A DNA stretch of 64,000 nucleotides from Kalaharituber pfeilii (GCA_015179045.1 WHUZ01000011.1:248001-312000); one strand, 5' to 3'. Shown: positions 48,904-61,943, numbered from the stretch's first letter. Made by a program: numbers and translations. The notes: generated from the sequence alone by a model not told the origin.

Positions 48904-51900
48904 ATGGCCGACCCAAATCAATACAAGTATGCCGCCATGTCAAATCTTGTCCTTCGTGCGGACAAGTCCTTGATGGACCGTGTGCGGAGGACAGATGACG
49001 CGACAGGTGACCCAGAATCTCTGGCTGGCAAGGTCAATTTGCGGGATATGGGCAGCAGGGTATCGAGGGATGTGGCACCAAAGGAGAAGTTAATGAAGAA
49101 GAAGGGCAAGGCAGAGAAGGGAAAGAAGAAGACTGCACAGGAGCTGGAGGATGAAGATATGACAGCAGGAGCAAGGAAAAGGAAGCGGGAGTAAGTCTAT
49201 ACCCCTACGGTTGGATTTGCTTCTGAAGAAAGTCTGGGACTGACGTGGGAATATGAATAGCGCAACAAATCACGGAGGTGTATCGACTATTCTCACTTCA
49301 ACTAATGATATTACGAATCTTATATACCATCCACGTACTGCCGCTACTCAGGCAATCTATTCCTTAATACTTACCCTCATCCACAGTTTGCTGGGAGATG
49401 TGGCACACAGTATGGTTCGTTCCGCTGCCGATGCAGTCCTTGAGATATTGAAGGATACCGAGAGCGGGAAAAAGGATTTCGATAAGAAGAGGGAAATAGA
49501 GGATTTATTAGGGGAGACAATAGACAGCAAAAAATATAACGAATTGGTGAACCTAAGCAAAAAGATTACGGATTATGACGTTGACGAGGACGAGGAGGTG
49601 AAGGATAAAGGCGATAAGGAGGGTGCCGAAGAGGAGCTGGATGACAAGGCGGGTGTTGCCGTGGTCTTTGATGAAGATGATGAGGACGAGGATGATGTAG
49701 GAGAGTACGAAGTTAAGGACGGTGAGACTACTGATGAGGAAGGTGGAGATGAAGAGATGGCAGACGGTGAGGATAAGGCCGAAGCGGAGGAAGAAAAGGA
49801 CGAGCAGGATGGGGATGAAATGGTTATAGACTTCTCCGCGCAAAAAAATGCAACTGATAACAAGGACATTATTCCGGCGCACACTATCGATGCATTCTGG
49901 TTGCAGAGGCAAATATCAGATATCTTCAAGGATGCGCATATTACCTCCGAGAAGACAAATGAGGCCTTCGATATATTGGCTGCAGATGAAGAAGATAAAC
50001 CACCACGACAAAAGGAAAACGAACTGATAGAGCTGCTGGACTACACCTATGATCTTGTTAGGATTTTAATGAAAAATACAAGCAAGATTGTTTGGTGTAC
50101 TCGGCTCGCACGGGCGGGTGAAGGTGATGAGAAAAAAGCTGTGGAAAAAGAAATGATACAAGCTGGAGCTGGCCATATTCTGGAGGAACTACGGGGTAGA
50201 CAGGCTGGCACAGAAGCAAGAAAGACCACTATTGATCAGGATGCCATGGATATTGATACACACCCTGCGCGGAAGGAAGGACGTGGTCACGGATATCTTA
50301 TCCACACTGGCCTTCAACCTCGTCGGACTATTGATATCGAGAATCTTGTTTTCGAGCAAGGCAACCACCTGATGACAAACGCTAATGTCAAGCTCCCTCC
50401 AGGATCTACCAAAAGAACGTTCAAAGGATATGAAGAAATTCATATCCCCCTACCGAAGCGGAAAATTGACCCTAATGAGCCAAAACTCATCCCAATATCT
50501 GCAATGCCAGAATGGGCAAGAATCCCATTCACCACCTCTGAGTCAAGGGCGCTTAACAGGATTCAGACAAAATGTTATTCGGCAGCCTTCGAAGATGACG
50601 GAAATTTGCTCATTTGTGCTCCTACCGGTTCGGGTAAAACTAACGTGGCTATGTTAACCATCTTGAGGGAAATTGGAAAGTATAGAGATGAATTGACTGG
50701 CAATGTGAAATTGGATGACTTCAAGATTGTGTACATTGCCCCATTGAAAGCCCTTGTTCAAGAGCAAGTGGGCAATTTTGGGAAGCGTCTAGAGGCCTAT
50801 GGGATCAAGGTCTCAGAACTCACTGGTGATCGACAACTCACGAAGCAGCAGATTATGGAAACCCAAGTTATTGTCACAACTCCGGAGAAGTGGGATGTCA
50901 TAACCCGCAAGGCGACAGATCTCAGCTATACCAACCTTGTGAGACTGATCATTATTGATGAAATTCATCTCCTTCACGATGAGCGCGGTCCCGTCCTTGA
51001 AAGCATAGTTAGCAGAACAATCAGGAAAATGGAGCAAACGTTAGAACCTGTCCGATTAGTTGGTCTCAGTGCTACACTCCCAAATTACCGTGATGTTGCG
51101 ACCTTCCTTCGAGTTGATCCTCTCAAAGGACTGTTCTGGTTTGATGCAACCTATAGGCCATGCCCTCTCAAGCAGGAATTCATTGGTGTGACGGATAAGA
51201 AGCCAATCAAGCAACTGCAGGCTATGAATGATGTTGCATACACCAAGGTCATCGAGCAAGCAGGTGATAATCAAATGCTCATTTTCGTGCATTCCCGTAA
51301 GGATACAGCAAAGACTGCCAAGTATATCCGGGATAAAGCTGTTGAACTTGAGACCATTGGCAAAATTTTAAAGTCAGACGCAGCTACTCGAGAAATTTTG
51401 CGAACAGAAGCCGAAAACGTTGCTGATGCTAACCTGAAAGACCTCCTACCATATGGTTTTGCAATCCATCATGCTGGTATGAACAGGGCCGATCGTACAA
51501 CAGTCGAAGATCTCTTCGCAGAAAAAGCTGTCCAAGTCCTTGTCTGTACTGCTACGCTTGCATGGGGTGTGAACTTACCTGCACATACAGTTATCATCAA
51601 GGGAACACAAATTTACTCTCCTGAGAAGGGTGCTTGGGTAGAACTAAGCCCTCAAGATGTGCTCCAGATGCTTGGTCGTGCCGGAAGGCCTCAATACGAT
51701 ACATATGGAGAGGGTATAATCATCACCACGCAGAGCGAAATGCAATATTATCTTAGCTTGCTCAACCAACAGCTGCCTATTGAGTCCCAATTCATGAGGA
51801 AATTGGCCGACAATCTCAATGCGGAAATTGCTCTTGGCACTGTGAGAACTAGGGATGAAGCGGTTGAATGGTTAGGATATACGTACTTGTATGTCAGGAT

Positions 51901-54900
51901 GCTGCGGAGCCCTGGCCTGTATAGTGTTGGTGCAGACTATTCGGATGATGAAGCACTGGAGCAAAAACGAGTGGATCTGATACATTCTGCCGCCACAATT
52001 CTCGAAAAATGCAAGTTAGTCAAGTACGATAAAAAATCTGGCAAGCTTCAGGGCACGGAACTGGGAAGAATAGCAAGTCATTACTATATTAGCCATGATT
52101 CAATACTAACTTACAGTCATCATCTTCAACCCGGTTTGTCACCAATTGAGCTGTTCAGGGTATTTGCGCTCAGTGATGAGTTCAAGTATATTCCAGTTCG
52201 CCATGAAGAGAAGGTGGAGTTGCAGAAATTGCTCCAACGTGTCCCAATACCAGTCAAGGAGGGTGTGGAGGAGCCACAGAGTAAGATCAACGTTTTATTA
52301 CAGGCATACATCTCGCGTCTTAAGCTGGAAGGACTTGCCCTGATGGCAGATATGGTATACGTGACGCAGTCCGCAGGGAGAATATTACGCGCCATTTTTG
52401 AGATATGTCTAAAACGAGGTTGGGTCAGTGTTGCAAAGACAACATTGGACATTTGCAAGATGGTTGAGAAGCGGATGTGGCCTACAATGTCTCCATTACG
52501 TCAATTCTCCAACTGCCCTCGAGAGGTTATCACCAAGATGGAGCGAATGGATGTGGATTGGCAGCGATTTTTCGACATGGACCCACCTACGATTGGTGAG
52601 GCATTGGGAATGCCTAGGCAAGGAAAGCTGGTTCATGCTTTAATACAGAGGTTTCCAAGACTAGAAGTACAGGCCCAAGTACAGCCGATCACCAGGACTA
52701 TGCTTAGGTTTGAATTAACAATCACACCGAGTTTTGAGTGGGATGATGCAGTACATGGGACAGCGGAAACCTGGTGGATCATCGTCGAGGACTGTGATGG
52801 GGAAGAGATTTTGTTCCACGACCAGTTCATCCTGAGGAGGCAGTATGCACTTAGTGATGTAGAGGGAGGCAATGAACATTTGGTCGACTTCACTGTCCCA
52901 ATACAAGATCCAATGCCACCAAATTACTTCATTACTCTCATATCCGACCGCTGGATGCATTCAGAAACCAAATTGGCAGTATCCTTCAGAAAACTGGTGC
53001 TACCGGATAAGTTTCCTCCACATACTCCATTACTAGATCTCCAGCCACTGCCGGTGCAAGCGTTGAAGCGGAGGGAATTCATTGACCTCTATCCTAACTG
53101 GGAGCGGTTTAACAAAATCCAGACCCAGGTCTTCAATACTCTCTTCTCAACTGATGATAATGTCTTCATTGGAGCACCCACTGGCTCAGGAAAAACCGTT
53201 TGCACCGAATTTGCTCTTCTTAGGCATTGGTCTAAGACAGCAGAGGATGTTGGCCGAGCAGTGTATATTGCACCCTTCCAGGAGCTAGTTGATAGGCGGT
53301 ACCAAGAGTGGAAGGAAAGGCTATCTAACATCGGTGGAGGAAAAGAAATTGTGAAGCTCACGGGGGATACCACGGCTGATCTCAAGCTTCTTGAGAAAGG
53401 TGATCTTATCCTTGCTACACCGGCTCAATGGGATGTGTTGTCGCGAGCATGGCAGCGAAGGAAGAACGTACAAACTGTTCAGCTTTTCATTGCGGATGAA
53501 ATCCACATGCTAGGCGGTCAGATGGGATACATTTACGAAATCGTCGTCTCACGGTTCATCTACATTGCAGCCCAAACCAAGAGACCTCTGAGGATTGTCG
53601 CGCTCAGCGTAAGTTTGTCAAACGGAAAGAATCTTGGAGAATGGATTGGAGCCGACAATCACACCATCTACAATTTCTCTCCTCGAGATAGGCCAGTTCC
53701 GCTTGAGATTCACATTCAATCCTCATCGATTCCTCATTTCCCTTCAATGATGTTAGCAATGGCCAAGCAAGTGTATTACGCCATTGCAGATACACCTGCG
53801 AACAAGCCAGTGCTGGTATTTGTCCCTAGTAGGAAACAAGTCAGAGCGACGGCGTTAGATATACATTCATACTGTCTTGCGGATGATAAGGAAGATGCTT
53901 TCTTGAATGCCAATCTCGATGATCTTGATCCACATCTTGCTAAAATTCAAGAGCGAACACTAGCGGAGTCAATATCCCGCGGTATCGGGTACTACCATGA
54001 AGCGCTCAGCAAGACAGATAAACGAATAGTGGAAGGTCTGTATAAGGCAGGGGCCTTCAAAGTATTGCTGGCTTCAAGGGACGTTGCCTGGGAATTGGAC
54101 TGCACTGCTGCAGTGGTTATTGTCATGGGAACTCAGTTCTTTGAAGGACGAGAACACCGCTACATCGATTACCCCCTTTCTGAGGTTCTTCAGATGTTTG
54201 GTAGGGCTTGCCGCCCAGGAGAAGATAAGATTGGCAAAGCAATTCTCCTTTGTCCAGCCACTCGCAAGGACTATTATCGAAAATTCTTGAACGAAGCGTT
54301 GCCAATTGAATCTCATCTCAATTTGTACCTTCATGATGCCTTTGTTACGGAAATTAGCAGTAAGACGATTGCATCTACCCAGGATGCAGTTGATTGGATG
54401 ACATACACATACTTCTACCGACGTCTTCTCCAGAATCCTTCGTTCTACAGTCTACCGGACCGCACACACGATGGTCTCAGTGCTTACCTGTCAGAGCTGG
54501 TCGAGAACACGCTAAAGGAACTTGCAGAAGCGAAGATCGTTGATGTTGATGAGGAAGACGACTCAATCACTCCTCTCAATGCTGCTATGATTGCCTCATA
54601 TTACAACATCTCCTTCATCACGATGCAGACCTTCCTGCTTTCTCTAACAGGCAAGACCAAACTCAAAGGGATCTTAGAAATTGTTACCTCAGCCACAGAA
54701 TTCGAGACGATACAGATCCGCAGACACGAAGACAAAGTCCTACAGACCATCTACGAGAACGTGCCCGTTAAGATGTCCCAGCCAAACTACGAGTCCCCGC
54801 ACTTCAAGGCCTTCACTCTTCTCCAAGCCCACTTTTCGCGAATGAAGCTCGTTGCCGACCTTGCTACGGACCAAACCGTTGTACTCTCCAAAATTATCAA

Positions 54901-55665
54901 CCTTCTCTCCGCATGTGTAGACATCCTCAGCTCCGAAGGCCATCTCAATGCTATGTCCGCTATGGAGATGTCACAAATGTGCGTTCAAGCTCTCTGGGAC
55001 CGTGACTCTCCTCTCCTCCAAATTCCCCACTTCACCCCTTCCGTCGTCAAACTTGCCACCGAAGCTGGTATCCGCGACATCTTTGAGTTTATGGAGCAGA
55101 TGGATCCAGAGAACCCTGAGCGCGAAGCGTTGCTCCAGAGACTTGGTCTCAACCAGCAGCAGCTTGCGCAGGTGGCAAACTTTACGAATAATAAGTACCC
55201 GAGTGTGGATATGGAGCACGAAGTGCTGGATCCGGAGAGTATTACAGCAGGCGCGCCGGCGTATTTGCAGGTGACGTTGGATAGAGGGTTGGAAGAGGAC
55301 GAGGAGCCAGATCTGAGAGTGCACGCGCCGTTTTATCCGGGACAGAAGTTGGAGAATTGTATGTTACATCCCTATCCCTTTTCTCTCAGTTGCACTTTTA
55401 CTAATGAAATTGTATAGGGTGGCTTGTTATTGGCGAAGAATCAACCAAATCCCTCCTTGCCATCAAGCGTGTCACGATTGGTCGCAAGCTCACAGTGAAG
55501 CTCGAGTATATTGTGCCTACACCCGGAAAGCATACTTTGACGTTATCCTTGATGTGTGATTCATATGTCGGCGTGGATCAGGAGCAGAAATTTGAGGTTG
55601 ATGCGGCGGAGGGGATGGACGAGGATGAGGAGGAGGAAGAAGGGGAGGAGGAGGAGGAGGAGTGA
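48904..55665 (+). CDS. BRR2: Brr2 U5 snRNP RNA helicase (SNRNP200)
   Basis: Exons 48904-49190, 49261-55358 and 55418-55665; introns 70 and 59 nt; 2,210 aa, the family length. N-terminus ADPNQYKYAAMSNLVLRAD is a Brr2 hallmark. Residues about 190-260 are strongly acidic. First helicase cassette: Walker A APTGSGKT at about residue 547, DEIH near 661, SATLPNY, and GRAGRPQYD, followed by a Sec63-like unit (HYYISHDSI...LSPIELFRVFALSDEFKYIPVR). Second cassette: GAPTGSGKT near 1400, ADEIHML near 1507, SVSLSN in place of SAT, and FGRACRPG, then a second Sec63 unit. The split of intact and altered motifs fits an active N-terminal and a regulatory C-terminal cassette. It unwinds U4/U6 to activate the spliceosome. 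The C-terminus ends in a Glu-rich tail. Confidence 0.97.
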
Positions 55666-56351
55666 GGGTATCATATTGGAAGTGAAGAAGCAAGTTTAGC
55701 GGGATTGTTGTAACGGGTTTTTTATATTTATTTCTGATAACTTCTTTTGGGCCAGACATGATGTTTCTGTGGGCGATGTAGGGAAATAAGTGTGGGCGAG
55801 GGTGGCATAATGGTTGCGTCTCAATTGTTTGTACTATTTTTTTCGTTAAATCTGTTCACATCTGGTTTTGCTCTTTATGTATTTCATTGATTTCTGTATG
55901 TTTTTTTTTATTGTTGTACTTGATGAATGATAAGAGGGGAGAAAAATATGACATCCGTTGTGAACACTATCATATTGTGAGGCTTACATTTACATTTACT
56001 TACAACACATCAAGTTACTCAGGGCCGGGCTGCTGTTATCTATTTCTCTCAGGACTTTGTAAGGGTTCACAGGTTGAGATTTTGCACATACTTCTACATA
56101 TCAAACGCAGATGTCTTTATTGGGCAACATTTGACTACCCCTTTATATATGTATTAATATTCCCAAATGCAAACCCCAATTCGAAAATTTCCAGAACCAA
56201 AATCTCTAAATTTTTGCGAAATTATTTGTTTCCCGTGTGTATGTGTGTGTGTGTTAACTAAACAAACTTCAAGCAGAAGTAAAGCAACGTAAAACCAAAT
56301 GCCAATCCCAAGTGTTCACCCCAGAAAAACAAAAAGTTCTCTAGGAAGAGG

Positions 56352-56383
<32 letters not shown>

Positions 56384-56447
56384 TCCAAAAACCTTGTCTC
56401 GGAGTAAAAAAGAAGAGAGTAGTTTGTATTGACTTGGTGGGCATATG

Positions 56448-56478
<31 letters not shown>

Positions 56479-57764
56479 AAAAAAAAAAAAGAAGTGCAGA
56501 ACAGTTAAGAAAATAAAAGCAGTCAAAAAATTTGCAAACAAATGAGAACACAAATGACACATTGCTGGATGATGCTGGAAGACAAAGAAAAACAGAAAGT
56601 AAGAAATGAGGGAATAATGAAGTCAAAGTTATTATTTCAAGCCCCTCTTTTCTCATTCCCTTGTCAAAAAAAAAAAAAAAAAAAAAAGCCAGCCCAGAAA
56701 AAGCGGAACCCATTCCCAAACTAACCCGTTCCAATTCCCCTTCTTGGTCTTCTTCTCCTTTCCCTTTCCCACTACAGCCCCTATTCCATCCCTCATATCA
56801 ACCAAGTATCCCTTCGTTCCACTTTCTGTGTGCTGATAGTATGGTGATAGTGTTGGTATGATGTGAAGTTTAGGTCGTTGCTGTAAATGGTGGAGAGAAG
56901 AGGTATTGAAGCAAAAAAAAGAGAAAATAGACACCCGCCCAAAAAAAGGTGGCGAGAAGTGGAACGCGGGGAAAACCTAGCTACAAGCCTGGTGAACTCT
57001 TGAAGAGGTGAAAAGTTCATCGGGATGAAATTGCATGTCAACTTCCTCTAACCACCGTTCCCGCCTCTAGTGAGTTGGAAAGAGGGTTGGAAATAGAGTG
57101 AGCATGCTGTTGTTGCTGCTGCTGTGATGATCATGATAATTATGAGTGGTGTAGTTGAAGTCGAGGAGGTCCAAAAGGGATTGTTGTAAGGTGTTGCTAA
57201 TGGCGTAATGCCTGAGGATGTGTTGTTGAAGGTATCAAGAGTTTCTGGTCTTGATTCGCCCTTGCTTCATGTTGGCCTTCTTCCCCTCCTGGACACCCGG
57301 TATATGTGGCTCTCCTCCTCTTCAACAACCATTTGCCGGCTCCTTTTATTTGCCGTTCCTCTCTCCGACCCCTTCCATTTCACCTGTTCCCAAATATCTC
57401 CAAAACAAGCCCCATACCCGCAATTCTTGAAACCTCCAACTTACATCATAAAAAAAAAAATTGGGTGCAGGGCAATCAATAGAGAATTGCAGAAAATTAT
57501 GCAAAAAAAAAGAGAATATGACAGAAAAGGGAAAAAATTGCAAAAAAAGTGATAGGAGATTGAAAGATATCGAGTAAGTGAAAAAGGCAAGCCAAGAAAA
57601 CGAAGAGCATCAACTACATAGAAACAAGCATAACCATATGCTACTGTAAAACATATGCTCCACTCTAACAGGCCTCAACAAGCACTATAACCCCCAAACC
57701 CAGCTTAAAAAAAAAAAAAAAAAAAAAAAAAAATAGAGAACCAAAATCAAGAAGCAAAATCAAA
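55666..57764. other. Convergent intergenic region rich in poly-A
   Basis: Between the ends of BRR2 and MEX67. Contains A runs at 56349-56379, 56448-56476, 56665-56687 and 57706-57733, a (GT)n run at 56236-56255 and C/T-rich stretches. Open frames here are lysine or phenylalanine homopolymers and not genes. Confidence 0.65.
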
Positions 57765-59998
57765 CTAAGCAAATGCATCAGCGGGCAACAATCCGCCAAT
57801 CTAGCGTTAATTGTTAGCAATTATATTCCTTAGCTCGTTGACATAGAAAACATACCTTAGCACGCTCAAACGCTGCCAAAGCACTGTCAAAATTCCATCC
57901 ATTCTCCTGAAGACACAAAGTCGCATACTGAACATTCAACCTGGTCCTCCTCCGTATTTCCGCTACCTTCTGCTCCTTGATAGCCTCCTCCCCGAATGCC
58001 GACATAACTGGGTCCGGAGACCATGCTTCGCTTCCACCCCATGCCCTAACCACCATCATATCATTCACCACCCTCACGTTCATCGGTCCCCCGCCGGGCG
58101 CCAAAGTAAATGTTCGATCGAAACTTCGCTTTAACGGGACACCTCCCTTTTCCGGCACCTCTTCAAATTCACCATGCACAATAACAATGAGACCTCCAAC
58201 ACCTTCGTGATTGTTGGGGTTGCTGATATCCGGCAATCCCTGAATTGGCCAGATGTCGAAGACCCAAAGTTTGCTATCAGTGACGTCGTGCCTCGTCTTC
58301 GGAAGACTATTCCATGCTTCTTTGATCTTTTGCGGTCCAATGTAAAGCTTGTTCACGAGCTGGGTACCGTATACACGAGTGAGGTTCCGTGATGCTGCAT
58401 AATAAGGCTCCCATGGTTTTGGTGGAATAACGACCCCTGGTTGGTGAACTCTTGGGGCAAGAGTGTTCGCCGCAAGAGAGAACTGAGACGCATCGTCATA
58501 GAACGATGCCAGGAGATTATCCTGATCCTTGTCAAACATCGTAAAGAAGCTGGTGGCCGTTCATCAGAGAATTTCTCATAGAATGGGAAGGGATAGTATT
58601 ACATACACTGAGAGAAATTGGTTTCCAACACCGCTTTCGTCCATGATACAATTCGATTTAGTTGGTAAAGGCAGTTCTGTCTTGCCGGTTGTTTGAATAT
58701 TCGTATCTGCTCCCATTGCAATTGGAGCAACATTCTGGGAAGGAACACTTGAAGGTTGAGCTACTCCAATCTTGATCGCGGGTCTGTCAAGCATAACGCC
58801 ATCGAGCATTTGTAACATTGGATATCGTCGCATAGCCTCATCTTTGTACCCTTCCGTCGCAACGATGGGATTGCCAGATAGAATTAATTGCTCCAATTTC
58901 CTAAATTTGTGCCTCCAATTGTCTAGATCCTTCCAAGAGGGGATGAGGTTGCCTTCTAGCGAAAGGTTTTTCAATTCCGGGAATGTTGCTGCGAGACTAG
59001 ACACAACTCGGATATCCTTCAGATTGTTGTACGCCAGTGAAACAGAAACAACGGCCTCCCGTTTATCAGCTGCGGACTCGAATTTCCGGTCGGCAACAAG
59101 CATCAATGCGGGGAACATTTTGCTGGTTGTGCTAGCTAGATCAAAGAATCCTGTTTGTCGTAAAGTAAGATCCTCTCCTAATCTTGACAAATCGAGCATT
59201 TTCGTTACTGGATTGTACCGTTGGGCCAAAACTTGTTCCAGAATCTTTATTGTTTCTGACTTTTCTGATGGCCGAGGATTTGCTGCCATAATAACATCCT
59301 CGTCCATCTTTGACGCAATCTTTGGGGCATTTTGCGCAATTATGGATAGTTTTGAGCCCGCAAATTGGCAATTATCCCATTTTGTTATTTCTCCGACTTG
59401 CAAAAAGGGTACTGAGATTATCAGTGAATCGCCTTGGGTCCGAGACTATTGTATGGTTTCCTTGTATTAGTTTTATCAAGAATTGTGAGATGAAGTTTGA
59501 AAAATACGGGAACATTATGCAAAGCTGCGATAGATACAGGAAAACATAAACAAAGGAAGAATGGGATAGTCCAACTTTTTTAATTTTCACACCAGATTTC
59601 CTTTCTAGGAAGTCAATCACTGAATCACGATTCCCTCTACTTTCTTGCCATCCCAACACAGTAATCTCCACCAGACCAGGTCCCCTTGTATGTTGACGGG
59701 CGGGACCTCCCCTCATTGCCCCACTTCCAGAAGCCCTCGTAAGCTTTGAACTCCCCGCACCCCCACGAGACGATCCTGGTATGTGCGATGGAGCAACTGG
59801 GCCTCTGTTTTGCCGTGTGACTGGCCGAGTTGGTGCGTCCATATCAAGGTCTCCATCTTTATCAACTTTCACGGCGCGAGGACCACTGCGTTTGGTAATT
59901 CCTCCGCGAGATGGCCCTCCAGTCCTACGTGGATTTGGGCCGCCCCGTGATCCAGAAGCAGCAGGCCTGGGTCCTGTTGGTGGAATTGCGTTAAGCAT
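57765..59998 (-). CDS. MEX67: mRNA export receptor Mex67 (NXF1/TAP)
   Basis: Exons 59998-59576, 59445-58607, 58549-57856 and 57800-57765; 663 aa. Domains: an RG-rich basic N-terminus (GGPSRGGITKRSG); an RRM-like domain, GLVEITVLGWQESRG...SGVKIKK joined across intron 1 to SRTQGDSLIISV...WDNCQFAGSKLSI; leucine-rich repeats (VSVSLAYNNLKDIRVV, LKNLSLEGNLI, LEQLILSGNPI); an NTF2-like domain beginning FFTMFDKDQDNLLASFY; and a C-terminal UBA-like domain (QENGWNFDSALAAFERAK) completed by the 11-residue last exon IGGLLPADAFA. Mex67 with its partner Mtr2 carries mRNPs through nuclear pores. Intron 1 uses an unusual GTTGGA donor. Only splicing to the last exon gives the family's C-terminus. Confidence 0.94.
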
Positions 59999-61200
59999 GA
60001 TTTAAATGTTGAGAGGTCTCTTTCTATGTTGAGAGGTCTCTTTCTATGTTGTGGTTAGTCTTGTATGGAGAGCAGAATGGAGCGCTCTAAGCCTAACACG
60101 TGGGTTCTTTTGTTTTGTATCCTTGTCGACTGAGCTTCGAATAATAAGCACTGTTCACTTTTTAGTTGGGGCGACGACTACGACTCCATTATAAGCCTGC
60201 ATCAAAATCAAAAACGAAGGGAAGGATAGTAGGCGGGCTCGGCAACGATTCCGTAGGCGCAAGACTGCTTGACCAATCTCAGCATGATTATCCTCTTACC
60301 TTGCAAGACGGCTTCGTCCGTTCGTTGAAAAGGGCGAAAAATAAAGTGTCGCGGTGCTCGGGATCTGGTTTGGCACCGGCGGTTGCGTATGTTAAGGAAG
60401 CTGAGGAAAGCTGCACCCAGAAGCTGTGCCTTTGATTAAACAATCGAGCGTTTAAGGTGTTTTACAGCGTCGTAGCCAACTTGTAAGGCTGCTTCAAAGT
60501 GAAGTGGTGAAGTAATTTCTGTTAGAACAGGGATCAAGCGGCGAGAGGAGCCGTTTGATCGCAGAAACTCTCAATAAGATACCACGACTAGAGTGAAGGG
60601 CGATCAGGTTGAAGGAAAGGAGGGGGGTTAGGCAAGTATTTTATTGAAGTCGGAAATAAAGTTTGTGCCGCCACCACAGAAGTATCCCAAGCCGCTCTCT
60701 TTAGCAACACTAATGGGGACAAGGTTACTGACTTTGATGGTCTTTGGCCTGCTGCAATTTCGCGTTCGAGAGGGGGTGACTTTGAATGGTGAGATTTGGC
60801 GCAGTGTGGGTGTAGACTGCTGTGAGTAAGAGTAAGCGTTGCTTCCAGGACGGAAGGTACGCGCTGCGTGCCTTCAAGTACGCAGAGCAACGGTGCTGAG
60901 CACAAGGATGGCTGACTCATCGATGGCTTGCCGCTGACTCAGTGCACAAGCCCCATCCAGCCGCTTGCAGAGCCACACCCTCGTCGCACGCACATCTGTC
61001 GGCTGTCACGTGCTGTTATGCAGCATTCACTCACTTAAGAGGTAAAACACAAACGCGCGCTATGGCGGTCTTGGCAAGCCCCTTATCGGCAGTGCATGTG
61101 TATTACGCAAGGGCACGTGATGATCTCCGAATTACCGCGATGGTAACACGGAGACTGATATTATGAAGGATCTTGAGTGCTGAAGTAGGAGACTGGATCA
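59999..61200. other. Upstream of MEX67; unassigned sequence
   Basis: MEX67 promoter side, with a 20-bp direct duplication (ATGTTGAGAGGTCTCTTTCT) at about 60007-60046 in the 5' leader. Further right no supportable gene was found. Confidence 0.5.
60007..60046. repeat. 20-bp direct duplication in MEX67 leader
   Basis: ATGTTGAGAGGTCTCTTTCT occurs twice back to back, about 10 bases upstream of the MEX67 start codon. Identical copies indicate recent duplication. Confidence 0.85.
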
Positions 61201-61259
61201 GGGTAATTAATAGACTGGTTTTTGGTGCTGAAGAGTAGGAGATATTATATATCGAGTAT

Positions 61260-61410
61260 GTTATAGGGAAGAGCTTTTCCTTACTGACCGATGGTGCGGG
61301 GAGAAAGAAGAATCAGCCAAACACATATAGGAAGAGTGCACAGTATGGAGCCAGAAATGGCCCGGGGGAAGGCCCATCATTTCTAAAATATTGGTTGGTA
61401 TATATACTTG
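61260..61410 (+). mobile_element. Degenerate LINE 3' coding end
   Basis: Plus-strand translation gives LTDRWCGEKEESAKHI, stop, EECTVWSQKWP, then after a shift FLKYWLVYILE. The C...CG..E...HI...C order resembles the zinc-knuckle end of Tad-type non-LTR retrotransposon polyproteins. One stop and a frameshift show it is dead. The 3' tail may be the A run at 61917-61942. Confidence 0.5.
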
Positions 61411-61431
61411 AATATAAAGTGTGATACATAC

Positions 61432-61502
61432 CTTTTTTTTTCTTTAATATCATTACTCGCGTGCCACCCTGCCAGTGTGGGCTATGGCGAGGATTTAGAT
61501 AC
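61432..61502 (-). mobile_element. Short tailed retroposon, copy B, with target duplication
   Basis: A 71-bp insertion flanked by perfect 11-bp direct repeats GTGATACATAC (61421-61431 and 61503-61513). On the minus strand it reads GTATCTAAATCCTCGCCATA..., contains the core CGCCATAGCCC and GGGTGGC, then GCGAGTAATGATATTAAAG and a short A run. The target duplication and A tail mean insertion by reverse transcription at a nick. Confidence 0.75.
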
Positions 61503-61639
61503 GTGATACATACTTGACTAAAGTCGTAGACCGCTGCTGTTTCAAATTCTAGATATATGGAAGATTCTACTCATTTAAATACTCCAACAATCTGGTAAAC
61601 GCTGGCCTTAATTCACCTGGATAGCTGTGGAGGGATTCG

Positions 61640-61800
61640 TTTAATTGGCTTAATCCTGCCTGAATGGCCTGGGCTGGCCTGAATGGTCTGGACCGGCCTG
61701 GTTGGCCTGATTGTTTCAGGCCAGGCCAGGCCCAGAATTTCACGGTCCAGGCCAGTCCAGGTCTTCTGTTGGCCTAGGCTGGCCTAACCTGTTGAATTCA
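61640..61800. repeat. GGCC-rich imperfect palindrome
   Basis: GGCCTGGTTGGCCTGA at about 61692-61707 is followed, after a five-base loop, by TCAGGCCAGGCCAGGCC; outer arms (GGTCTGGACCGG and CACGGTCCAGGCC, GGCTGGCCTG-like copies) extend it to about 160 bp. It can form a long hairpin or cruciform. Confidence 0.7.
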
Positions 61801-61854
61801 TTGCAATGTCATCACTTGGTTATTTCTTTTCCTTCTTCGCCTTTGTTATTCCTT

Positions 61855-61909
61855 TTACTTCCTCATGTGCTTAATCTCGCCATAGCCCACAGGGCGGCAT
61901 GTGAGTAAT

Positions 61910-61942
<33 letters not shown>
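61855..61942 (+). mobile_element. Short tailed retroposon, copy C
   Basis: Plus strand reads ATGTGCTTAATCTCGCCATAG, CCCACAGGGCGGCATGTGAG, TAATGTTATTT and then about 26 A. ATTCCTT precedes it at 61848 and recurs right after the A run (61943), a likely short target duplication. The hairpin core matches copies A and B. Confidence 0.7.

Positions 61943-61943
<1 letters not shown>

Noticed and set aside
49553..49929. Serine-rich frames antisense to BRR2
   Set aside because: Mirror image of the acidic GAG/GAT-rich segment of BRR2.
56258..56734. 158-codon minus frame with Phe runs
   Set aside because: Created by poly-A/T tracts between BRR2 and MEX67.
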